Below are positions 48,507 through 57,823 of a stretch of 64,000 bases of DNA, piece by piece. The stretch lies in the NCBI RefSeq assembly GCF_000621585.1, contig NZ_JHXY01000007.1, positions 171,875-235,874 of the forward strand, written 5' to 3'. Source of the stretch: [Eubacterium] cellulosolvens LD2006. Lineage in GTDB: Bacteria; Bacillota; Clostridia; Lachnospirales; Lachnospiraceae. The position numbers were made by a program, and so were the translations under genes. Numbering within the stretch: the stretch's first letter is position 1; every line of letters starts with the position of its first letter. The notes under the pieces are model-generated. The model was given only the letters and a program-made list of their open reading frames with translations. It searched no databases and was not told where the DNA came from.

Positions 48507-48719
48507 TCATACTATTTTTTTCTTCAGTTTTCAACGATGTCCGGGAACTTTCTAGCGCCGAGGCTTTTTGATGCGTGCTATTCGGGCAGGCAGGCAAGTA
48601 TTTGGTCGAGTTATTTAAGAACGGCTATACTAGGTGTTCCGGTCCGGTTATAGCCGGCATTACACCGCATCATGCACGTATAATGCAGACTCTGTTACAC
48701 CAGTGCCCTCTCACGATAT

Positions 48720-50561
48720 TTACGGAAAGAGGTGAGCATTTCCATCGAGATCAAGATCTGCGTAGCGAACACGTTTTTTCTGCGGTTTCTGCGTAGGTTT
48801 CACCGTGGGTTTCTTCGTCGGTGTGACGGTGGGTTTCTTTGTAGGAGTCACGGTCGGTTTCTTCGTCGGCTCAACCACGGAACCGGTTGTAGGATCTTCT
48901 CCCTCCGGTGCACTGAAGGCCTCGTCCACGTAGAAATCACACGTATTTTTCGGTGTCTCAATGTAAATCATCATGTCCGAAGCGCCCTCCGGAATGGTGA
49001 AGGACTCGTTCTTGATCTGTCCCCACTCTCCGGCAGCAACTTTCACGCTTCCGATTCCCGCATAGTCCGTATTTCCCTGGGCATTTACGTATTTCAGCGT
49101 CATGGAGAACTCCTGCGGATCATATCCGTTCACTGCCTTTACCCAGGCGCCGAAACTGTAGGCCGTTCCGCCCTTATACGTATTGGTACTGATTGTTTTT
49201 GCGCAACCCTGCCAGTCCTGATCACGGTTGCTGGTCAGAAGGGCGTAGTCACCTTTGTAGGAATCTTTCTTCGAGTTGTCTACGACCGGCGAGCCAAACG
49301 GGCCCCAGTCATCGCAGTCTTCCTCAAAGGTATCATAGAAGAAGCCATCCTCTGCGGGAACAACGACCGGATCCGGAAGATCCGCTCCTGCGCCGAACAC
49401 CTCGTGATAAGCCTGAAGTGTCTTCGCATAACCGGATTTCGGCTGTCCCGGCTTGCTGAACATCAGCGGTTTCTGACTGCTTCTCCAGGAAGTGTCATCG
49501 CCGGTTCCCCACCATACGAAGGCAGTGATGTTTCCGTATTTTTTCTGTGTCTGACAGATCTTCTTGAGGAGCTCATAGGTGTAGTTCGTCTGAGAAGTCT
49601 CATCGGTACAGGTGATATCAAGCTCTGTGATCTGCACCTTGTATCCGGCCTTCAGAAAGGCAGTAAGTGCCTCAATGTAGTAGTCCGGAGACGGGAAGTT
49701 TGTATCCAGATGAGACTGCATGCCGATACCGTCGCAGACTTTTCCGTCAGAGTTGATGTATTTCACAACGTCCAGAATATCCTGCACTTCCATGTAGGTA
49801 TTGTAGTCATTGAAATAGAGTTCAACCTCGTCGGTCAGTCCGTACTCCTCCAGTACCTCGTGCGCATACCGGAAGGCTTTTTTACAAAACTCCGGCGTGT
49901 GGCCACAGTTTCCGTATACTCTCTCCCAGCTGGAGTTCTCTGCGTGCAGATACTCATTGACAACATCCCACGCGTACAGCACGCTTCCGTAAGGGCTGTC
50001 GTAGGCGTGTTCCATGATCGTCTTGATGTACATCTCCATACGTCTGTCCATCACCGCCGGTTTGACATAGGCACCGTTTGCGGTGTACCCCTCACGGAAA
50101 AACCAGTCCGGCGTCTGCGAATGCCACACAAAGGTGTGTCCGCGAAGCCCCAGATTGTTCTGGTAGCAGATCTTCATCGTCGCGTCCATGACGCTGAACG
50201 AAATCTTCGGAACTGTATCCTCGGAATAGCCGGACGGAATATGGTAGCCGGCCTCCTTTGCCTCGGAGGTTGTCTGAAGTCTCGCCCGTCCGCCGAGCAT
50301 GTAATCCGGCTTCATCTCGTTTCCGAGCGTCACACTGGTGTACTGATCGCAGATCATCTTCAGCTCATTCGCATCCTTCATCTGCGCCAGAGTCACCGCG
50401 GTACCCGATTTCTCAAAGGTCACTCCATACGTGTTGCGCCATGTATCCTCTGCCGCTTCTGCCGTCTGTGTCATGGCGCCGGAAGCCAGCACACTGCACG
50501 CGCACACTGCGGCAACGAGACAGGCTGCGGCCTTCCTGAAAAACCCGTTTCTCTTTCTCAT
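48720..50561 (-). CDS. Secreted GH10 xylanase with CBM and short C-terminal tail
   Basis: This exported protein of 613 residues has a signal peptide (about 1-37, ending TAEA) and a GH10 barrel (about 40-395). The acid/base Glu is in WDVVNEYLH near residue 200 and the nucleophile in VQITELDITC near residue 314. A beta-sandwich carbohydrate-binding module of CBM22/CBM4_9 type follows (about 405-540, FFYDTFEEDCDDWGPFG...CDFYVDEAF). A TPTKKPTV linker leads to the last 18 residues KRVRYADLDLDGNAHLFP, which resemble the Cel5A tail. It should cut beta-1,4-xylan. The start at 50561 follows AGGGGG; a TTG two codons upstream is unlikely. Its terminator is not obvious. Confidence 0.94.
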   Translation of the reverse strand: MRKRNGFFRKAAACLVAAVCACSVLASGAMTQTAEAAEDTWRNTYGVTFEKSGTAVTLAQMKDANELKMICDQYTSVTLGNEMKPDYMLGGRARLQTTSEAKEAGYHIPSGYSEDTVPKISFSVMDATMKICYQNNLGLRGHTFVWHSQTPDWFFREGYTANGAYVKPAVMDRRMEMYIKTIMEHAYDSPYGSVLYAWDVVNEYLHAENSSWERVYGNCGHTPEFCKKAFRYAHEVLEEYGLTDEVELYFNDYNTYMEVQDILDVVKYINSDGKVCDGIGMQSHLDTNFPSPDYYIEALTAFLKAGYKVQITELDITCTDETSQTNYTYELLKKICQTQKKYGNITAFVWWGTGDDTSWRSSQKPLMFSKPGQPKSGYAKTLQAYHEVFGAGADLPDPVVVPAEDGFFYDTFEEDCDDWGPFGSPVVDNSKKDSYKGDYALLTSNRDQDWQGCAKTISTNTYKGGTAYSFGAWVKAVNGYDPQEFSMTLKYVNAQGNTDYAGIGSVKVAAGEWGQIKNESFTIPEGASDMMIYIETPKNTCDFYVDEAFSAPEGEDPTTGSVVEPTKKPTVTPTKKPTVTPTKKPTVKPTQKPQKKRVRYADLDLDGNAHLFP

Positions 50562-50720
50562 AAGCAATCCCCCTGATTGTATGAATAATAGTAAAAATAT
50601 GAGTTCTGTGTATTATTTTTTCACACAATTCAGTTTTTTTCTACACAAATCTGTGCACAATTATTCGGCATTATTACAATTCTTTCGACACAGAACATCG
50701 AAACTTTCGAAACACATGAA

Positions 50721-50750
50721 GACGGACGGGCCATTCGACCCGTCCGTCTT
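50721..50750 (-). terminator. Terminator of the solute-binding lipoprotein gene
   Basis: There is a perfect 11-bp stem (AGACGGACGGG with CCCGTCCGTCT) and an 8-base loop, 46 bases past the stop codon at 50796. The T-run is on the plus strand, so it may be bidirectional. Confidence 0.65.
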
Positions 50751-50795
50751 TATGCGTAGTTATTTACGGTCAAAGCACAAAGCACACTCCCTCTT

Positions 50796-52172
50796 TCACC
50801 CTTCTGCCACAACCTCATGCACGGTCTCGAGGATCTGATCCGCGCAGTCAGACAGGCTCATGCGGCCGAAGATGTACTCGTCGCCCATCTTCTTGAAGGT
50901 GTCGACCACCGTCGCATTTTCCATCAGCGGAATCATGACGCCCATCCGCTCCCGGTTGCTCATCATGCTGACATTCGCTTTGTACTCAAAGCCCCTCAGC
51001 TTATTCGCCTCCTTCAGGATTGTCCGGGCATTCCGGTTTACAGGAACGCCCTTCTCGGTTCCCTGAAGGAGAATCATCTCCTTGTCATTGACCAGAAAAT
51101 TCAGTAGCGCCGCAGCTTCTTTCGGATGCTCCGTCCCTGCGCTGATGGCATACATGGTGGCAGGTTTGATGTACCAGCCATATCGCTTCGAGCCGTTTTC
51201 CGAACCGATATTGACGCCGATCACGATATCCTCTCCCCGGTTGCTCAATCCCTCGCAATATCTGCTGGCGTCGCTGTTCCAGCAACCGACCCCGGCCACC
51301 TTGCCGGTGGTAAAGTCCTCGGCGCTAAAATCATCTGTGAGAGGAATCACTTTTTCATCCACAAGTTTTTTGATAAACTCCAGAACGTACTCCACATCCT
51401 CCTTGTACATCCGGAATCCGGTATCATTGAACATGACCCTGCCCGTGGTCTGCTCATAATAAGCCATCAGACACTGGAAGAGATGTTTCTTCACAACCCC
51501 CAACGGATAGATCCCGTCATCCCTCATACGAGCCGCTGCCGCAAAGAGATCATCCCAGGTCTCCGGTATAGGAAGATCGTATTTATCATAGATGGTCTTG
51601 TTATAGAAAAAGACAGTGGAGTTGTAGGCAATGGGAATGGCATTCAGCTTATCCTGACGCTGACCGACCTTAAGATCCTCCGACGTGTAACCCGAGAGAT
51701 CAATCTGGTCTTTGAGTTTGTTCAGATCATAGTACCCCGTGCCATCCGCAGAATACTCCTCCAGCCAGTTGAAGTTAATCTGCATCACATCGGCGTCGGT
51801 CCCGGAGTTCATACGCACCCGGTTTTTCAGCTCATAGCCGTCCCACACGCCGAATTTGTAATTGACCAGAATTTCAGGATTTTGCTTCTGGAACAGATCG
51901 ATCCCCTTCAGCGTATAAATATGGCGGACATCATTGCCCCACCAGGAAAAATCCAGGGGCACCTCTTTTTCACGATATTGAAAGACAGCCATATCCGGGC
52001 TGTCCTTCCCGTTCGCCCCGGCTGTCGTTCCACTTCCCGAACGCAGAGACGAGGAATTATTGTCACTCTCAATCCCTGCAGGTCCCCCGCAAGACACAAT
52101 ACTCATGATTCCGGCCGCCGCCAACAGCAGCGCCAGTCCCCAAACCGCGAAAACCCGCAATCTGTGTCCCAT
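50796..52172 (-). CDS. Extracellular solute-binding lipoprotein (ABC family 1)
   Basis: This protein of 458 residues has a lipobox (IMSIVSCGG, lipidation at the Cys near residue 29) followed by a Ser/Gly-rich spacer. The two-lobed binding fold resembles family 1 sugar-binding proteins, with KLNAIPIAYNSTVFFYNKTI, YDKYDLPIPETWDDLFAAAA and HPKEAAALLNFLVND. The start at 52172 follows AAGGAGA. No permease or ATPase gene is adjacent in the window. The gene directly upstream encodes a GGDEF protein with an extracellular domain, so the lipoprotein could deliver ligand to that sensor, or use permeases encoded elsewhere. Confidence 0.9.
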   Translation of the reverse strand: MGHRLRVFAVWGLALLLAAAGIMSIVSCGGPAGIESDNNSSSLRSGSGTTAGANGKDSPDMAVFQYREKEVPLDFSWWGNDVRHIYTLKGIDLFQKQNPEILVNYKFGVWDGYELKNRVRMNSGTDADVMQINFNWLEEYSADGTGYYDLNKLKDQIDLSGYTSEDLKVGQRQDKLNAIPIAYNSTVFFYNKTIYDKYDLPIPETWDDLFAAAARMRDDGIYPLGVVKKHLFQCLMAYYEQTTGRVMFNDTGFRMYKEDVEYVLEFIKKLVDEKVIPLTDDFSAEDFTTGKVAGVGCWNSDASRYCEGLSNRGEDIVIGVNIGSENGSKRYGWYIKPATMYAISAGTEHPKEAAALLNFLVNDKEMILLQGTEKGVPVNRNARTILKEANKLRGFEYKANVSMMSNRERMGVMIPLMENATVVDTFKKMGDEYIFGRMSLSDCADQILETVHEVVAEG

Positions 52173-52326
52173 GTACGCTCTCCTTATTTCTGTCATTTCT
52201 TATACCGTACGATGTCTGTTCCGCCAGCCCACGCAGGCTCTCCCGGCAGTTTACATCTCAGAAGAGAATCTCCCGCATCCCTTCTGTGCCAATATGCACT
52301 GCGCAGATACGAGGATATCCGATCCC

Positions 52327-53820
52327 TCAGCCCTTCCCCTCACCAGATGCCGCGTCCGCAGACATCCTGCAGGTAATAAGCTTTCCTTTTCCGGATTTCT
52401 TTGATTTGTACAGCATCTGATCCGCGCGTTTATACAGAACGTCGAAACGATAGTTGCCTTTCTCCGTATTTACACAGCCGGCGCTGACAGAGATCATACA
52501 TCGTTCCCGCTCCTCTTCGAAAGTCTTGTCAAATTCCGTGAACAAGCCCTCCATCACCCTGCAGACATTCCTCTCGAGGTCATCTGCAGAAAAAACAGCT
52601 GATGCGCAGAAGACAGCAAACTCATCACCGCCGATCCGGCCGATGATATACTGATCGCCAAAGCAGACACGGATAATCCGGGCCGCTTCTATGATCACAC
52701 GGTCTCCCGCTGCGTGTCCCAGTGTGTCATTGACTTTCTTGAAGTTGTCCAAATCCAGCATCACGAAACTGTAGGCCATCTCCTGATTGTTCCTGTCAAG
52801 GACGTCCGACACCGTCTTCTGGAAGTCTGCTTTATTCAAAAGCCCCGTCATCTGATCATGCTCTGCCCGCTGGCTCAGATTGTTCACGATGCTCTTCACA
52901 GACCGTGAGATCAGATAATTGAGAGCGAGTCCGATCACAAGGATCACAAGGACAATCACCAGAATCATGGCAATGGTGCGATGCCGGTTAACCAGATTCT
53001 CCCGCACAATCTCCCGCACCGGAATCGTACAGACAACTCGCCATCCGTTTCTGCAGGAATTTGATGTGATGAGATCACTGTCGGTGATGACCGCCGAGTT
53101 CTCCTCCCCGCTCTGCGCCTGCGATACCGACGCCGATATCCTGTTTCCGATCTTTGACGTATCCGTGGAATAAAGAATCTTGTCATCCTCGTCAACAAGG
53201 CAGATGGTCATCGACTGAAGCTGCTCCGGATACGCAAAGACCGTCTCCAGCTCCCGGTTGTAAAAGGAGACGACGACGATGGCATTGTCATTCAGACGCT
53301 TCGCATAGTACAACCGGTCGTAATTTCCCCTGTGGCCGAAAGACCAGCCGCCCCCGACCTTTTCATCCCCGATGGTCGCAGAGAATTCCTCATACATTCC
53401 ACCTTCCGGGAACATGGCATTCGTAACCTGTGAAATCCACCCGATCGTCTCATCGTTGGAATAAATAATACCGAAATCAGAAAAATTCTGCATCAGGCCG
53501 ATGTCAAAGATCCTTGATGAGATCATCTCCTTCTGTTTGATCTTCGTGTATTCATCCAGATCCGGATCCGTGGCGTCATACGCGTAGTAGTCCGGATCTG
53601 AAAACAGCAGTGCCGCTGTCTCTTCGACATCCTCAAAATATCTGTTGATGTTCAGTTCGAGCTGTCTGCTCTCCGCAGCCATCAGATACGCAGTATTCTT
53701 CTGAAGTACCTTGTTGGAACTGTCCGTCAATACAAATGTGATTGCCAGCGCAAGCACAAGAAAAGACGCCGAAAACAGGAACGTAAGCGTGAGCTCGATC
53801 TTCCGCATCTTCTCATTCAT
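52327..53820 (-). CDS. Membrane diguanylate cyclase with extracellular sensor
   Basis: This protein of about 497 residues has a first membrane helix (about 10-32), an extracellular Cache-like sensor (35-285, with FGHRGNYDRLYYAKRLND), a second membrane helix (about 292-315) and a GGDEF domain (330-495). The signature IGGDEFAVF is intact, with HDQMTGLLNKADF at the domain start, so it should make c-di-GMP from GTP. No RxxD inhibitory site is evident just before it. I place the start at 53820 where MNEKMRK follows GAGG; an ATG at 53865 lacks a ribosome-binding site. It is followed by the lipoprotein gene after 154 bases, and a c-di-GMP riboswitch lies 9 kb away. Confidence 0.92.
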   Translation of the reverse strand: MNEKMRKIELTLTFLFSASFLVLALAITFVLTDSSNKVLQKNTAYLMAAESRQLELNINRYFEDVEETAALLFSDPDYYAYDATDPDLDEYTKIKQKEMISSRIFDIGLMQNFSDFGIIYSNDETIGWISQVTNAMFPEGGMYEEFSATIGDEKVGGGWSFGHRGNYDRLYYAKRLNDNAIVVVSFYNRELETVFAYPEQLQSMTICLVDEDDKILYSTDTSKIGNRISASVSQAQSGEENSAVITDSDLITSNSCRNGWRVVCTIPVREIVRENLVNRHRTIAMILVIVLVILVIGLALNYLISRSVKSIVNNLSQRAEHDQMTGLLNKADFQKTVSDVLDRNNQEMAYSFVMLDLDNFKKVNDTLGHAAGDRVIIEAARIIRVCFGDQYIIGRIGGDEFAVFCASAVFSADDLERNVCRVMEGLFTEFDKTFEEERERCMISVSAGCVNTEKGNYRFDVLYKRADQMLYKSKKSGKGKLITCRMSADAASGEGKG

Positions 53821-53904
53821 TTCCGGATTTCCTCTAAATCTAGTCTTGTCATTTTTGTAACTCATATCTAAATAATATCACAATATTTGTGACTGCACTA
53901 CGAT

Positions 53905-53990
53905 ATTTCGCTTCGTCTTATTTGTCTCATGGGAAATTCGGAGGAATTTCCTATGAGAGGACAAAGTCCGCAAGCGAAACATTTTATCTC
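53905..53990. repeat. Dispersed hairpin element, copy with CGGAGG loop
   Basis: The inner hairpin at 53925-53958 pairs TCTCATGGGAAATT with AATTTCCTATGAGA around CGGAGG. An outer stem pairs TTTCGCTT with AAGCGAAA. The CGGAGG-loop form recurs at 63515-63546. Confidence 0.55.
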
Positions 53991-54026
53991 TTAGGGAATG
54001 CGAGAATTTTTCTGTGGAGAAAAAAA

Positions 54027-54049
54027 GACACGATCACAATGACCGTGCC
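54027..54049 (-). terminator. Terminator of the rpsB-tsf operon
   Basis: On the minus strand GGCACGGTCA pairs with TGATCGTGTC through two G-U pairs, with a 3-base loop and TTTTTTT after it. It lies 47 bases past the tsf stop codon. Confidence 0.9.
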
Positions 54050-54095
54050 TTTTATTGTTTATATAATGATCATTCTCTGCGAATGTACAAGTCGA

Positions 54096-55037
54096 TTATA
54101 CGCTTGCAACCTGAGCAGCAACCTCAGCAGCGAAGTCCTCGTTCTTCTTCTCAAGACCCTCACCTGTCTCGAAACGTGTGAAGCCCTTGATCTCGATGTT
54201 AGCGCCGTTCTCTTTTGCAACCTGCTCTACGTACTTGGCAACGGACTGTTTTCCGTCCTCAGCTTTTACGTATACCTGGTCAAGAAGAACGATCTCTTTG
54301 AGCTCTTTGTTTACACGGCCGTTAACCATTCCCTCGATAACCTTCTCCGGTTTCTGGGACTCTTTCGGGTCGTTCATGATAGCTGCCCTGAGAATCTCTT
54401 TCTCTTTCTCGATGTAATCAGCCGGGATCTCCTTGTTGCTTGTGTACTGAGGTCTCATAGCTGCGATCTGCATAGCTACATTTCTGGCCATCTCTTTAAC
54501 GTTGTCGTTTACTACATCTGTAACAACGTCTACAAGAACACCGATCTTACCATCTGCATGGTTGTAAGTAGCAACGAAGCCTGCTGCCTCCTCAACCTGA
54601 GCGAAACGACGGATGTTCATGTTCTCACCGATAACAGCGATCTGAGCATCAAGTGCAGCCTTAACTGTCTGTGCGTTGTCATATTTCCATGTCTCAGCAA
54701 GGAAAGCCTCAATATCAGCTGCGGATGTCTCAAGAGCCTGATCAGCAACCTGCTGAACGTATGCGCGGAACTTCTCGTTCTTTGCAGCGAAGTCTGTCTC
54801 AGAGTTAACCTCTACGATAGAAGCTTTCTTTCCATCCTCTGTGGATGTGAACATTACGATACCCTCTGCAGCGATACGGCTTGCTTTCTTCTGAGCCTTA
54901 GCCATACCGTTCTCACGGAGCCACTCTACTGCCTTGTCCATATCACCGTCTGTATTTGTAAGGGCTTTCTTGCAGTCCATCATTCCGGCGCCGGTCATCT
55001 CTCTTAACTCTTTTACCTGAGAAGCTGTAATTGCCAT
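54096..55037 (-). CDS. tsf: Translation elongation factor Ts
   Basis: This 313-residue factor exchanges GDP for GTP on EF-Tu. The N-terminal UBA-like domain MAITASQVKELREMTGAGMM and DCKKALTNTDGDMDKAVEWL are diagnostic. The core has the SETDFAAKNEKF motif that contacts EF-Tu. The start at 55037 follows AGGAGGATAGAGA; the open frame upstream is not coding. It follows rpsB after 267 bases, an unusually long gap that contains a strong hairpin at 55192-55262. Confidence 0.97.
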   Translation of the reverse strand: MAITASQVKELREMTGAGMMDCKKALTNTDGDMDKAVEWLRENGMAKAQKKASRIAAEGIVMFTSTEDGKKASIVEVNSETDFAAKNEKFRAYVQQVADQALETSAADIEAFLAETWKYDNAQTVKAALDAQIAVIGENMNIRRFAQVEEAAGFVATYNHADGKIGVLVDVVTDVVNDNVKEMARNVAMQIAAMRPQYTSNKEIPADYIEKEKEILRAAIMNDPKESQKPEKVIEGMVNGRVNKELKEIVLLDQVYVKAEDGKQSVAKYVEQVAKENGANIEIKGFTRFETGEGLEKKNEDFAAEVAAQVASV

Positions 55038-55191
55038 TTCTCTATCCTCCTGAATATATTTGATCTCTAAAAAAAATGTTTCCCTGCGGCAATTTACGCC
55101 GTGCCCGGACACGCTTTTTCGTCCCGGACGGTTGTTTTTCCCGCAGAATCTGTCTCTGCACAGAAAGCACGGACTTCCTGTCGCAGAAGAA

Positions 55192-55262
55192 AAGACGCGA
55201 GTTTACGCGCAGCGACTTTACGTGCGAAGCACATCAGTGGAGCAGCGAAAATCTCGCGTCTT
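55192..55262 (-). promoter_or_regulatory. Hairpin element between rpsB and tsf (possible attenuator)
   Basis: The arms AAGACGCGAG and CTCGCGTCTT are perfect. An inner GTGC-TTC-GCAC hairpin resembles the core of the dispersed element. On the minus strand TTTTCTTCTG follows, so the structure could end part of the transcripts between rpsB and tsf and lower tsf expression. Confidence 0.5.
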
Positions 55263-55304
55263 AAGGAATCTATTCGATTATAAATCTATTAACCGTCCGG
55301 TGAA

Positions 55305-56045
55305 TTACTCAGCGTCAGCAGCTGCTGCCTCTGCAGCCTCCTCATCGCCGGCATCCAGAGCCTGTCCCTGTTTTGCCTCGATAACAGCGTCTGCCATCTT
55401 GGAAACAAGAAGTTTTACGGCGCGGATTGCGTCATCGTTACCCGGGATTACGTAGTCAAGGTCCTCCGGATCGCAGTTTGTATCGCAGATACCGATCAGA
55501 GTGATTCCAAGGTTGTGAGCCTCCTGTACGCAGATCTTCTCTTTCTTCGGATCTACAACGAAGATTGCATCCGGGATCTTCTTCATATCTTTGATACCGC
55601 CGATGTTCTTCTGAAGTTTCTCAAGCTCTTTGAGAAGGCCCGCAACCTCTTTCTTAGGAAGAACGTCGAAGGTTCCGTTCTCCTGCATCTTCTCGATCTC
55701 TTTGAGACGGGCGATACGAGTCTGAACAGTCTTGAAGTTTGTAAGCATACCGCCGAGCCATCTCTCGTTTACGAAGAACTCTCCGCAACGCTCAGCCTCA
55801 GCTTTGATTGTATCCTGTGCCTGTTTCTTTGTACCAACGAAGAGGATTCTTCCTCCGTCAGCTACGATATCAGCAATTGCACGGTAAGCGTCGTCAACCA
55901 TTCCTACCGATTTCTGAAGGTCGATGATGTAGATTCCGTTACGCTCTGTGTAGATGTAAGGAGCCATCTTAGGGTTCCATCTTCTTGTGAGGTGACCGAA
56001 ATGTACACCGGCTTCGAGTAACTGCTTCATTGAAATTACGCTCAT
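55305..56045 (-). CDS. rpsB: Ribosomal protein S2
   Basis: This 246-residue ribosomal protein starts [20 protein letters not shown] and contains [20 protein letters not shown] and [10 protein letters not shown], all characteristic of S2. A C-terminal Ala/Glu/Asp-rich extension follows the conserved part. The start at 56045 follows AAAGGAGAAAAG; the 11-codon open frame upstream belongs to the leader. It is the first gene of the rpsB-tsf operon. Confidence 0.98.
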   Translation of the reverse strand: MSVISMKQLLEAGVHFGHLTRRWNPKMAPYIYTERNGIYIIDLQKSVGMVDDAYRAIADIVADGGRILFVGTKKQAQDTIKAEAERCGEFFVNERWLGGMLTNFKTVQTRIARLKEIEKMQENGTFDVLPKKEVAGLLKELEKLQKNIGGIKDMKKIPDAIFVVDPKKEKICVQEAHNLGITLIGICDTNCDPEDLDYVIPGNDDAIRAVKLLVSKMADAVIEAKQGQALDAGDEEAAEAAAADAE

Positions 56046-56073
56046 GTTCTTTTCTCCTTTGGTTTTTAACTTC

Positions 56074-56135
56074 CGCATGGTTCAACTTCGCAGGGAACCT
56101 GAAAAAACGGGCACCACCCTGAAAATTTCCATGCG
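56074..56135 (-). promoter_or_regulatory. Leader hairpin upstream of rpsB
   Basis: The outer arms CGCATGG and CCATGCG and inner AGGG/CCCT stems enclose GGTGGTGCCCG-like sequence about 30 bases ahead of the rpsB ribosome-binding site. Ribosomal-protein operons often carry such structures for autoregulation. I do not recognise a named S2 leader class. Confidence 0.4.
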
Positions 56136-56174
56136 TGTTTATTTAAACAGCTTGATTATTGTACCACAGATAAA

Positions 56175-56230
56175 AATGTGAGACAAGCATTTTTTCGCTT
56201 ATTCCCAGCGTTTTTTGCCCGTCTCACATT
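56175..56230 (-). terminator. Terminator of pepD
   Basis: There is a perfect 10-bp outer stem (AATGTGAGAC with GTCTCACATT), with T-runs on both strands (minus TTTTTATC, plus CGTTTTTC). It lies 58 bases past the stop codon. Confidence 0.85.
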
Positions 56231-56287
56231 CGTTTTTCTTCAGAATGATCACCTGTTGCCACGAAGTTCTGATGTTTTGTCCCTACA

Positions 56288-57748
56288 TCAGTCCTTCGTC
56301 TCAATGATCTTCACAATCAGATCGTACATGCGCTTTGTGGAGGAGATGGAAAGCCTCTCGCCCGGCGTGTGGATATCGAAGATATCCGGTCCCATGGAGA
56401 TGGCGTCCATGTGCTCGATCTTCTCTGCCAGAAGACCGCACTCGACGCCGGCGTGGATCGCCTCAATCTGAAGCTCTTTGCCGAACATCTCTCTGTAGAT
56501 CGCGGACATCTTCTCGCGGAGCTTCGATTCTCTCACCCACTCCCAGGCCGGGTACTCGCCGGAGATCCTGTAGGACGCACCGTTCTCCGCCGCGATCCAG
56601 GAAATCTTTTCGCAGAGGCTTGCCTTTGCAGTCTTCACGGAACTGCGAACCGCCGCCCGCATCACAAGTTCTTTTTCGGACAGGGTCGCAACGCCCCAGT
56701 TCAGGGACGTCTCCACCAGCCCCTCCACGTTGTCGCTCATTCTCTGCACGCCCTGCGGAAGGGAGGTGAGAAGAGTAATCACGGTCTTCGTCGACGCCTC
56801 GGAAAGCGGAGCAGCAGTATCCGGAACGCCTGCCGGAAGAGCGATCTCCTCCGTGTCAAAGTGAATATCGCCGTCCACAACAATGTACTCCGCGCGAACC
56901 TCCGTCTCGATCCGCTCCAGCGCGGCGAGGAAGGCCGCCTTATCCTCGACAGCAAGGACAAGTCTTCCCTCTCTGGAAATCGCGTTGTCCTTGGTTCCGT
57001 TCTCAAAGGCAACGAGACGCAGATCCGTCGCCTTTTTTGCGCCGCGGAGGATTCTTCCCATCAGCTCCTGGGAAGCCGCGCGCCCCTTGTTGATCTCGAC
57101 GCCGGAGTGTCCACCCACAAGACCGTGCACATGCACCTGAACTTTCTCCCAGGAGCAGGCCTTACGCTCAACGGCGAGTTTCACCTCGGCACAGCCGCCG
57201 CCCGCGCAGCTGGCAAGGACCGTTCCCTCCTCCTCGGAGTCCATGTTCAGAAGACGGCGGCCCTTCAGCATGGAGCAGTCGATCACCTGCGCACCCTCCA
57301 TGCCGACCTCCTCCGAGACGGTGCAGACGAACTCGAGTCTCGGGTGCTTCAGCGTGTCGGAATCCAGAAGGGCAAGGGCGTAGGCAACCGCGATGCCGTC
57401 ATCCCCGCCGAGGGTCGTTCCCTTCGCGCGGACGAAATCACCGTCAACCTCGAGATCCAGCCCCTCTTTCTCCATATCTTTTTCCACGCCCGGAAGCTTC
57501 TCGCAGACCATATCCATATGCCCCTGCAGAATCACCGGCTCCTGATCCTCATAGCCCTCGGAGGCCTCTTTGATCATGATCACATTCCAGAGCTCATCCT
57601 GATAATACTCCAGTCCCCTCTCCTTCGCGAAGGCAACCAGATAGTCGCTGACTGCTTTCTCGTGGTAAGACGGCCGCGGGATCTCCGACAGCTCCTCAAA
57701 AAAGCGGAAAACTTCCTTCGGTTCCAGATTTTCCAATACTCTACCCAT
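56288..57748 (-). CDS. pepD: Aminoacyl-histidine dipeptidase (M20 family)
   Basis: This 486-residue metallopeptidase cleaves Xaa-His and related dipeptides in the cytoplasm. Metal-ligand motifs of the M20C clan are visible: VILQGHMDMVCEK near residue 75, TTLGGDDGIAVAYAL near 115, TVSEEVGMEGA near 145 and NMDSEEEG. A central dimerisation insert and a late AIHAGVECGLL complete the family pattern. The start is at 57748 (MGRVLENLEPKEV); the 24 open codons upstream lack a ribosome-binding site. It is preceded by the PqqD-like gene after 75 bases. Confidence 0.93.
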   Translation of the reverse strand: MGRVLENLEPKEVFRFFEELSEIPRPSYHEKAVSDYLVAFAKERGLEYYQDELWNVIMIKEASEGYEDQEPVILQGHMDMVCEKLPGVEKDMEKEGLDLEVDGDFVRAKGTTLGGDDGIAVAYALALLDSDTLKHPRLEFVCTVSEEVGMEGAQVIDCSMLKGRRLLNMDSEEEGTVLASCAGGGCAEVKLAVERKACSWEKVQVHVHGLVGGHSGVEINKGRAASQELMGRILRGAKKATDLRLVAFENGTKDNAISREGRLVLAVEDKAAFLAALERIETEVRAEYIVVDGDIHFDTEEIALPAGVPDTAAPLSEASTKTVITLLTSLPQGVQRMSDNVEGLVETSLNWGVATLSEKELVMRAAVRSSVKTAKASLCEKISWIAAENGASYRISGEYPAWEWVRESKLREKMSAIYREMFGKELQIEAIHAGVECGLLAEKIEHMDAISMGPDIFDIHTPGERLSISSTKRMYDLIVKIIETKD

Positions 57749-57823
57749 CGTTCTATACTCTCTTTCTATTCTTTCTGTTCTTTCTAAATCTTTATGCTTC
57801 CCGATCCGGCGACCGGTCACTCG

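Noticed and set aside
48575..48796. Plus-strand frame LFGQAGKYLVELFKNGYTRC... downstream of the xylanase
   Set aside because: Short, overlaps the end of the xylanase gene and lacks a start signal. It may be a gene relic but evidence is insufficient.
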